Of a stretch of DNA of 6,139 nucleotides, positions 1 to 4,552 are shown in pieces. The notes under the pieces were generated by a model that made no database searches, was not told the origin of the DNA, and worked only from the letters and a program-made list of their open reading frames with translations. The position numbers and the translations under genes were made by a program. Where the stretch lies: positions 1 through 6,139 of the forward strand of contig JAJZUN010000187.1 of NCBI GenBank assembly GCA_021848555.1, written 5' to 3'. Origin of the DNA: Pseudomonadota bacterium. Its GTDB lineage: Bacteria > Pseudomonadota > Gammaproteobacteria > Burkholderiales > SG8-39. Position 1 is the stretch's first letter; each line of letters begins with the position of its first letter.

Positions 1-312
1 ATCTACATGCCGATCGGCGACTGGGCCATGGAAAACGAGCTGCGCGCGGCGTCAGGCTTGAATTTCGTCGCGCTCCAACCGGCTCACCGCAAACCCGGCG
101 CATGGCTCAAATCGGCATTGGCGCCAACACACCCATTCAAGAGGGCAAAGCGAGCGGATGCATGCACGTTCCCGGTGCCCTATGCACCGGCCCGCGATCT
201 CAGCGTGGTGCGTTGCGCTGGCATTCCGGCGTCGACCTGGTGTCGTGCATCGATACCCCGCTCAGGCGCAAGCAATATTCTCGATTTGCCGCGTGCTTCA
301 AAATGCAAATAA
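1..312 (+). pseudogene. Open left-edge frame, possible EAL-domain fragment, probably degenerate
   Basis: The frame is open from the first base and stops at 310-312. Its first residues (IYMPIGDWAMENELRAA) resemble the stretch of EAL c-di-GMP phosphodiesterase domains that usually reads like 'LIVPIGxWVLxxALRxA'. After about residue 18 the similarity is lost: the 'xVNLSxxQF' segment expected next is absent in this frame, and I could not find it in the other two forward frames. Composition also drifts from GC-rich codons to an arginine/cysteine/proline-rich string that looks non-coding. My reading is the broken 3' remnant of a signalling gene whose body lies left of the window. It could instead be the C-terminus of an unrelated protein, or not coding at all. 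Positions 60-312 hold nothing else I recognise. Confidence 0.22.
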
Positions 313-319
313 TGAGATG

Positions 320-329
320 AATCATGATT
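320..329. repeat. 10-bp perfect palindrome in AT-rich gap
   Basis: AATCATGATT reads the same on both strands. It is the first of three dyads in the AT-rich gap before the binding-protein gene and lies about 210 bases upstream of its start. It could be half of an operator or chance in AT-rich DNA; alone it is weak. Confidence 0.35.
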
Positions 330-352
330 TGGAATTTTCAAGCATATAGAGG

Positions 353-380
353 ATGAAATGGAATTAAATATTCATTTCAT
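353..380. repeat. Inverted repeat, 8-bp perfect arms, 12-base spacer
   Basis: ATGAAATG (353-360) pairs perfectly with CATTTCAT (373-380). The spacer is AT-rich, and the first inner pair could continue as a G-T wobble followed by A-T. No run of T follows directly, so it does not look like a factor-independent terminator. Its place in an AT-rich gap upstream of a solute-binding-protein gene fits an operator for a dimeric regulator or a transcript hairpin. Function is inferred. Confidence 0.4.
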
Positions 381-430
381 TGCGTTTATTACACCATGAC
401 GCAAATATAGTCCGGGTTTTGCTCACTTAT

Positions 431-454
431 ATCCATGTCAACATGAACATGGAT
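431..454. promoter_or_regulatory. Inverted repeat, 8-bp perfect arms, 8-base spacer; candidate operator
   Basis: ATCCATGT (431-438) is matched by its exact reverse complement ACATGGAT (447-454), centred about 96 bases before the binding-protein start. Arm length and spacing suit a site bound by a dimeric repressor or LysR-type regulator, but no regulator gene is in view. I tried to place sigma-70 boxes around it. The best pair, TTGCGT at 380-385 with AAATAT at 403-408, matches the -10 consensus at only 3 of 6 bases, so no promoter is called. Confidence 0.4.
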
Positions 455-523
455 GCGCGCGGATTCGGATGGGTCCGCACCTCCGGCAAACTTCAGCTTG
501 ATCCGGTTGCTGCATGCCCAATC

Positions 524-531
524 AAGAGGAG
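524..531 (+). promoter_or_regulatory. Ribosome binding site deciding the binding-protein start
   Basis: AAGAGGAG lies 7 bases before the ATG at 539. This selects 539 over the in-frame ATG at 380, which would add 53 residues unlike any secretion leader ahead of the signal peptide. Confidence 0.75.
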
Positions 532-538
532 CGAAGCG

Positions 539-1684
539 ATGCGCGCATGGCAAAGGATGGTGTTCGTTTCGTCCCTATTCACGCTGACCGTGGCATCGGC
601 TCGGGCCGAAGACCCGACCGTGCTCATCGGCACGGCCGCCCCGCTCACCGGCCCCTTGTCTGCCTTCGGCCAGGACGCCGCGAACGGGGTGATCATGGCG
701 GTGAAGGCGCTGAACGCAGAGCACGCTGGTATCGATGGCAAGCCAGTCTTGTGGAAGGTCGATTCCGAAGACGACCAGGCCGATCCCAAGCAAGCCACCG
801 TCGTGGCGCAAAAATTCGTCGACGAGAAGGTCAATGGCGTCGTCGGCCACCTGAGTTCTGGCTGCACCTACCCGGCATCGCGCATCTATGACCGAGCCGG
901 CATTCCTGAAATCACACCCTCGTCGACGGATCCGAAAATCGCCCGGCAAGGTTTCAAGACCTTCTTTCGCATGATCGCCAACGACGATGCGATCGGAGCC
1001 GGACTGGCGCAGTACGCCGCGCATCGGTTGCGCCTCAAGACCGTCGCCGTGATCGACGACGGAACCGCCTACGGCCAAGGCATCGCCAAGGTGTTTTCTG
1101 AGGACGCCAAGAAAGACGGCTTGCACGTCGTGGACCGCGAATACACCAGCGATCAGGCCACGGACTTCACGGCCATTCTCACCAAGGTCAAGGCTGATCG
1201 CCCCGCACTGATTTTCTACGGTGGGGGCTACACCCAGGCCGGACCCATGCTGCGGCAAATGCAGCAACTCGGCATCAACAGCCGGTTCATGGGCGGCGAC
1301 GGCATTTGCGAAGCCGCCCTGGCCAAACTCGCTGGCCCGGCGGTCAACGGCGTGATCTGCGCCGAAGGCGGCACGCCGCTCAAAAACATGCCAGGAGGCC
1401 AGGCCTGGAAAACACGCTACGACAAGGAATTCGGTGCCGGCGCCTATCAATTGTTCTCGCCCTACGCCTACGACGCCACCATGGTGCTGGCGCACGCCAT
1501 GATGAAGGCCAAGTCGGCAGATCCCAAGGTCTATCTGCCCTTCATCCGCACGGTGGACTACGACGGCGTGACCAAGAGGGACATTCGCTTCACCGCCACC
1601 GGCGAACTGGTGCATCCAACCATCACACTGTCCGTGTTCAAGAACGGACAAAAGGAACCCCTGAGCGTGGAGAACGTGAAGTGA
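539..1684 (+). CDS. Periplasmic branched-chain amino-acid (Leu/Ile/Val-type) ABC substrate-binding protein
   Basis: This 381-residue protein captures a small solute, probably an amino acid, in the periplasm for an ABC importer of the HAAT/Liv class. Residues 1-23 form a Sec signal peptide: a basic start, a hydrophobic core and ASARA before cleavage ahead of E24. The mature part is a type I two-lobe binding fold. It shows IGTAAPLTGPLSAFG (30-44), DDQADPKQ (78-85), GHLSSGCTYPAS (103-114), TPSSTDP (126-132), DDGTAYGQG (173-181), DFTAILTKVK (209-218) and FYGGGYTQAGPMLRQ (226-240). These match the order of motifs in E. coli LivJ/LivK, where the third reads GHLCSSSTQPAS. The ligand-ammonium glutamate of LivJ (in GPEG) falls on aspartate here (GGDG, 252-255), and the LivJ disulfide is not conserved, so specificity may differ. 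Length is normal. No permease or ATPase gene is adjacent: it is an orphan here, or its partners lie elsewhere. Family is sure; substrate is not. Confidence 0.92.
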   Translation: MRAWQRMVFVSSLFTLTVASARAEDPTVLIGTAAPLTGPLSAFGQDAANGVIMAVKALNAEHAGIDGKPVLWKVDSEDDQADPKQATVVAQKFVDEKVNGVVGHLSSGCTYPASRIYDRAGIPEITPSSTDPKIARQGFKTFFRMIANDDAIGAGLAQYAAHRLRLKTVAVIDDGTAYGQGIAKVFSEDAKKDGLHVVDREYTSDQATDFTAILTKVKADRPALIFYGGGYTQAGPMLRQMQQLGINSRFMGGDGICEAALAKLAGPAVNGVICAEGGTPLKNMPGGQAWKTRYDKEFGAGAYQLFSPYAYDATMVLAHAMMKAKSADPKVYLPFIRTVDYDGVTKRDIRFTATGELVHPTITLSVFKNGQKEPLSVENVK

Positions 1685-1750
1685 AATTAGAGTAAGGCCA
1701 CAGCAGGCCGATGTTGTCTATCGTTGGATTCCATCGTCAATTTAAAACAT

Positions 1751-1756
1751 GGAGGT
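1751..1756 (+). promoter_or_regulatory. Strong ribosome binding site before a short leader frame
   Basis: GGAGGT sits 7 bases before the ATG at 1764, near-ideal sequence and spacing. It is the best ribosome binding site in the window, yet it serves a 25-codon frame rather than the exporter that follows. Confidence 0.5.
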
Positions 1757-1763
1757 GTTTGCA

Positions 1764-1841
1764 ATGTATGCCGATGCCAATGCGGAATTCAGTGGTGAAC
1801 GTTCGACCAATTATCAGGATGCACTGCGCATTAATGCATAA
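1764..1841 (+). CDS. Short leader reading frame (25 codons) before the LysE-type exporter
   Basis: The frame encodes a hydrophilic 25-residue peptide beginning MYADANAEFSGE and ending ALRINA, stopping with TAA at 1839-1841. It has no membrane segment and no run of one amino acid of the kind that marks an attenuator peptide. The near-perfect ribosome binding site, and a stop only 11 bases before the exporter ATG at 1853, suggest that ribosomes finishing here may re-initiate on the exporter, which lacks its own site. That is translational coupling by inference. Alternatively it is the surviving 5' end of a gene destroyed when the exporter region was joined. I do not recognise the peptide. Confidence 0.35.
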   Translation: MYADANAEFSGERSTNYQDALRINA

Positions 1842-1852
1842 TTTTCGACTAT

Positions 1853-2449
1853 ATGAATCACCCCCGATTTCTTTCATTTGTTTTGGCGACCTTCGCTCTC
1901 TTGGCTAGTCCAGGGCCGGGTACGTTGGCTCTTGCCGCTAACGGTGCTGCCTACGGATTCCGAGGGTCGATTCGGTTTCTTATCGGAACAATGATAGGGT
2001 TGATTATTGCGATCATCGTCGCCGTGGCGGTCGGACTTTTTGCCGTGATCTTGACTATTCCCTATGTCCGTCCAGCGCTGCTGTCCCTCTCCCTCGCGTA
2101 CCTAGCGTGGCTCGCTTTCTCGATTGCCACTGCCACGCCACTTGCAAATATTGGAAACCGCCTCCCCCCAAGTCTTGCCTGGGGCCTGACCTTGGGGCTG
2201 ACAAACCCCAAGGCGTACGCTGCATTCGCGGCACTCTTTGCGGGGTTCGTGATAGGACCCGCTACTGCGTTGGATCAAGCTATCAAGGCTATCACATGCC
2301 TAGTTGTCATGGTAATTTCTGAACTGTTCTGGCTTTCTGCAGGAAATCTGCTGCGAAAACCGTTCACACATCCGCAATGGAGTCGCCTGCTGAACGTTGG
2401 CCTCGCTGTTGCGATGGTTATTGCTGTGGCATGGTCTCTTTGCCTATAA
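1853..2449 (+). CDS. LysE/RhtB-family amino-acid exporter
   Basis: A 198-residue inner-membrane protein that should export amino acids or related metabolites, using the proton gradient as known members do. Family marks are SPGPGTL (19-25) at the end of the first helix, AYLAWLA (82-88, family form GxxYLxxxG) and LTNPKA (116-121). About six hydrophobic segments are visible: roughly 6-27, 42-66, 73-92, 108-135, 142-163 and 180-197. Length is near the usual 200-210. An in-frame TAA at 1832-1834 makes ATG 1853 the first possible ATG start; no Shine-Dalgarno sequence precedes it, so it may be translated by coupling to the short frame at 1764-1841. Base composition is clearly less GC-rich than the MFS gene downstream, which suggests separate origins. 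It follows the binding-protein gene by 168 bases, too far to assume an operon. The exported substrate cannot be told. Confidence 0.9.
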   Translation: MNHPRFLSFVLATFALLASPGPGTLALAANGAAYGFRGSIRFLIGTMIGLIIAIIVAVAVGLFAVILTIPYVRPALLSLSLAYLAWLAFSIATATPLANIGNRLPPSLAWGLTLGLTNPKAYAAFAALFAGFVIGPATALDQAIKAITCLVVMVISELFWLSAGNLLRKPFTHPQWSRLLNVGLAVAMVIAVAWSLCL

Positions 2450-2457
2450 ATAGGAAT

Positions 2458-2827
2458 AAGCGGCAGCATCAAGTCAAGGGTTTCGACGCGGTGTGGAGCC
2501 GCGGCGCCATTCACCATGTCGGTGACAAGACCTAGGCATTCGCCCGATTCGCAACCCACACCAAACCAAGCGTTCGTCACGAGTTTATGCGGATTGACGG
2601 GGTAGGACCAACCCACGTTTTACGACAACATGGCCCAGTGGCGATTTGCGGATCGTCGGCATCTTGGGAACTTTCTACGTCTGTTGTTTTCAGCAAAACC
2701 ACACTACACGGAAGAGGATTGTCTTGAGAGCGTCAGCGAATTTCTGACGGTCCAAGACCTTGACGGAGGATGCACCTTGTTCTGGCCGATGACCACCCTT
2801 GTTGCGCACCGTGCTGCGACGCACTGA
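2458..2827 (+). pseudogene. Decayed gene remnant, possibly a SAM-dependent methyltransferase
   Basis: No intact gene occupies 2450-2850, but protein-like pieces survive in two frames. The frame covering 2458-2532 reads VKGFDAVWSRGAIHHVGDKT before a TAG. This resembles the segment after motif II of class I methyltransferases, typically 'FDxVwsrxalhHvpDk'. A second frame, open after a TAG at 2603-2605 and ending with TGA at 2825-2827, reads DQPTFYDNMAQWRF, then SAKPHYTEEDCLESVSEF, and closes with CTLFWPMTTLVAHR, which looks like the last strand of such a domain. The two pieces lie in order, with stops and a frame change between them, as expected for a gene broken by frameshift and probably deletion. 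The similarity is short and judged by eye; the second piece could be an independent small protein starting at ATG 2630, although no good ribosome binding site precedes it. Confidence 0.3.
2731..2749. repeat. Inverted repeat, 6-bp arms, 7-base loop, upstream of the MFS gene
   Basis: CGTCAG (2731-2736) pairs with CTGACG (2744-2749). It lies about 105 bases before the MFS start and inside the degenerate reading frame, so it may be an operator, a hairpin in the leader, or chance. No T run follows. Confidence 0.25.
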
Positions 2828-2855
2828 TTGATGCTGACACCACCTTGTGGCCCCT

Positions 2856-4226
2856 ATGCAAGAGACTCGAGCACTGGCAACACAGAACGCTTCGACATCG
2901 TCGCTCGGCCTGCTGCTCGCCGTCTCGCTCGGACTATCCATGGTGCAACTCGACATCACCGTGGTCAACGTCGCGCTGCCCCAGATCCATCGCGAACTGC
3001 ACACCACGCTTTCCGGCCTGCAGTGGGTGAGCGACGCTTATGCCCTGAGCTTCTCCAGCTTGATGCTGGGTGCAGGCGAACTGGCTGACCTGTACGGACG
3101 CAAGCGCGTGTACACCATCGGCCTGGTGGTGTTCGTGCTGGCCTCGCTGCTGTGCGCCCTGTCTCCGAGCTTGACCTGGCTGAACGTGGCGCGGGTGGTG
3201 CAGGGCGTGGGCGCTGCGGCGCTGCTGCCCAACTCGCTGGCCATCCTGCGGCACGCCTTCGTCGATGCGCGCCTGCGGGCGCGGGCCATCGGCCTGTGGG
3301 CCGGCATCTCCGGGGTGGCGCTGGTGGCCGGGCCGACGCTGGACGGGGTGCTGGTGGATGCGCTGGGCTGGCGGGCGATCTTCTGGATCAATCTACCGGT
3401 CGGGCTGACCGCCTTGCTGCTGACCGCGCGCTCGGTACGCGAATCCTGCGGCGATACCCAGCGGCGGCTGGACGTGACCGGGCAGGCGCTGGCCACGGTG
3501 TGCCTGGCCGCCCTGTTGTTCGCCCTGATCGAAGGCCATGCGCTGGGCTGGACCGCGCCGCCTATCCTGCTGGCTGGCGGTGCCACCGCGCTGGCGGGCG
3601 GACTCTTTTTCTGGTGGGAAGGCCGGGTAGCGCAGCCGCTGATTCCGCTCGCCTTCTTTCGTCGGTCCGCCTTCACCGGAGCAAACGCCGCGGCGGGGCT
3701 GATGAACTTCGGGGTCATGGGCATGCTGTTCGCCACGAGCCTGTTCTTTCAACATGCGCAGGGCCTGTCGGCAGCGCAGGCCGGAGTGCGGCTGAGCTTG
3801 ATGTTCCTGCCCTTCGTGGCCCTGGTGTCTTTTGGCGGGCGGTTGGTGGGGCGGTTCGGCGCACGCTGGACATCTGTGGCCGGTTTGGCGCTGATGGGCA
3901 TCGCTTACTTTGGTCTGGCGCAGGTCGAGGCGCGGACCCCGTCCATCGCGATTGCACCCTGGCTGGTTCTGGCGGGGCTGGGCCTCGTGCCCGCCATGCC
4001 GGCAGTGGTGCATGCGGCCATCGGCGCGGTGCCGCCAGAGCGCGCCGGCATGGCCTCAGCGGTGAACAATACGGCGCGTCAGGCGTCAGGTGCGTTGGGC
4101 ATCGCCTTACTCGGTGGCTTCCTCCATTTACACCCGGGTGGCGTGGGTGGTGTGCGCACTGCGCTACTCGGGGCTGCTATAGCCTTGTTGGCCGGAGCAT
4201 TCATTGCAGCCTGGACGATAAGCTGA
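2856..4226 (+). CDS. MFS drug/metabolite exporter, DHA2 (EmrB/QacA-like) family
   Basis: A 456-residue inner-membrane antiporter of the 14-helix DHA2 group, whose members expel drugs, dyes or toxic metabolites in exchange for protons. Seen in order: LDITVVNVALP (32-42, motif D1 of helix 1), GELADLYGRKR (74-84, motif A), VVQGVGAAALLPNS (114-127), a motif C region ending AGPTLDG (158-164), GWRAIFWINLPVG (171-183) and ERAGMASAVNNTARQASGALG (395-415), all typical of the family. Motif C normally ends GPxxGG; here the first G of the pair is aspartate (codon GAC at 3342-3344), an unusual charge in a helix thought to control antiport. The protein ends just after the last helix. Start choice is open: ATG 2856 or in-frame GTG 2847, neither with a clear ribosome binding site; an in-frame TGA at 2835-2837 excludes longer forms. 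Composition is the most GC-rich in the window. No periplasmic adaptor or regulator gene is adjacent, and the substrate is unknown. Confidence 0.9.
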   Translation: MQETRALATQNASTSSLGLLLAVSLGLSMVQLDITVVNVALPQIHRELHTTLSGLQWVSDAYALSFSSLMLGAGELADLYGRKRVYTIGLVVFVLASLLCALSPSLTWLNVARVVQGVGAAALLPNSLAILRHAFVDARLRARAIGLWAGISGVALVAGPTLDGVLVDALGWRAIFWINLPVGLTALLLTARSVRESCGDTQRRLDVTGQALATVCLAALLFALIEGHALGWTAPPILLAGGATALAGGLFFWWEGRVAQPLIPLAFFRRSAFTGANAAAGLMNFGVMGMLFATSLFFQHAQGLSAAQAGVRLSLMFLPFVALVSFGGRLVGRFGARWTSVAGLALMGIAYFGLAQVEARTPSIAIAPWLVLAGLGLVPAMPAVVHAAIGAVPPERAGMASAVNNTARQASGALGIALLGGFLHLHPGGVGGVRTALLGAAIALLAGAFIAAWTIS

Positions 4227-4251
4227 GACTTCAGTACCCAAAGTCAAGTGA

Positions 4252-4461
4252 ACCGCCCCTGCCATGCCTAGCGTGTTCAGTGGTTTTGCCGACATGCCGC
4301 CGGTGTTCGCCACGGTTTACCTGGTTGGGTTCGTCGATTGGGCCTGCCGCGAGGCCCTGAGTTCGTTCCTGACCGCGCAGCAGCGAACGGTAGGGGCCCA
4401 TGTGGACCTCGGCCACAGTGCCGCCACCCCAGTGGGCATAAAGGTCACGGCGGAGGCGGTG
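4252..4461 (+). pseudogene. Truncated hotdog-fold thioesterase (FlK-like)
   Basis: Directly after the MFS stop, a frame carries FSGFADMPPVFATVYLVGF, DWACREAL, TVGAHVDLGHSAATP and VGIKVTAEA. This matches residues of about 26-90 of the ~139-residue fluoroacetyl-CoA thioesterase FlK and related acyl-CoA thioesterases, with no gaps. Counting from ATG 4264, T17, D25 and H51 fall exactly on the FlK catalytic Thr42, Glu50 and His76, so the only triad change is Glu to Asp. The N-terminal ~20-25 residues are missing: an in-frame TGA at 4249-4251 lies where the strand should continue. After about 4461 the frame runs on to 4602 with no similarity, losing roughly 48 C-terminal residues including the rest of the sheet. 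The protein could hardly fold, so I call it a relic. Its original substrate cannot be inferred beyond an acyl-CoA. Confidence 0.7.
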
Positions 4462-4471
4462 AGGCACCGCC
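4455..4471. repeat. GC-rich hairpin, 7-bp perfect stem, 3-base loop
   Basis: GGCGGTG (4455-4461) pairs with CACCGCC (4465-4471). It sits exactly where thioesterase similarity stops and about 80 bases beyond the stop of the minus-strand ligase gene. Neither strand shows a T run after it, so it is only a weak terminator candidate for either of the converging genes. Confidence 0.4.
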
Positions 4472-4474
4472 GAT

Positions 4475-4513
4475 ATCAAACCACTCTTCCCCTCCCCAGC
4501 CGGCATCAAACCA
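4475..4513. repeat. Two imperfect direct-repeat copies, 30-base period
   Basis: ATCAAACCA occurs at 4475-4483 and again at 4505-4513. Bases just left of each copy are also similar (CCGAT versus CCGGC, on the plus strand). With the neighbouring hairpin this marks the unexplained stretch 4462-4552 between the thioesterase relic and the ligase stop. Nothing else is recognisable there. It may be a rearrangement scar. Confidence 0.35.
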
Positions 4514-4552
4514 TTGGGTGGCATGGCGCTGGTCGACTTTCTCCATCCTCGT

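Noticed and set aside
380..538. N-terminal extension of the binding protein from ATG 380
   Set aside because: It would place 53 unrelated residues before a clear signal peptide, and ATG 539 has its own good ribosome binding site.
575..1651. Long minus-strand frame opposite the binding protein
   Set aside because: Low-complexity, His/Gly/Val-rich translation with no family motifs; it is the antisense shadow of a GC-rich gene.
1696..1709. GGCC-N6-GGCC as terminator after the binding-protein gene
   Set aside because: Only a 4-bp stem from a self-complementary tetramer, with no T run after it.
1714..1742. TTGTCT and TCAATT as a sigma-70 promoter for the LysE gene
   Set aside because: The -10 matches only 3 of 6 consensus bases; no better than chance in AT-rich DNA.
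2770..3030. Open frame starting MHLVLADDHP, reminiscent of a response-regulator start
   Set aside because: The GGAGG lies directly against the ATG with no spacing, the similarity ends after ten residues, and it overlaps the well-supported MFS gene in another frame.
3152..4360. 402-codon plus-strand frame overlapping the MFS gene
   Set aside because: Arg/Ala/Gly-rich shadow translation; the other frame has all the DHA2 motifs.
4231..4524. Minus-strand 97-codon frame opposite the thioesterase relic
   Set aside because: No recognisable motif, and the plus strand over the same bases aligns with a known enzyme family.
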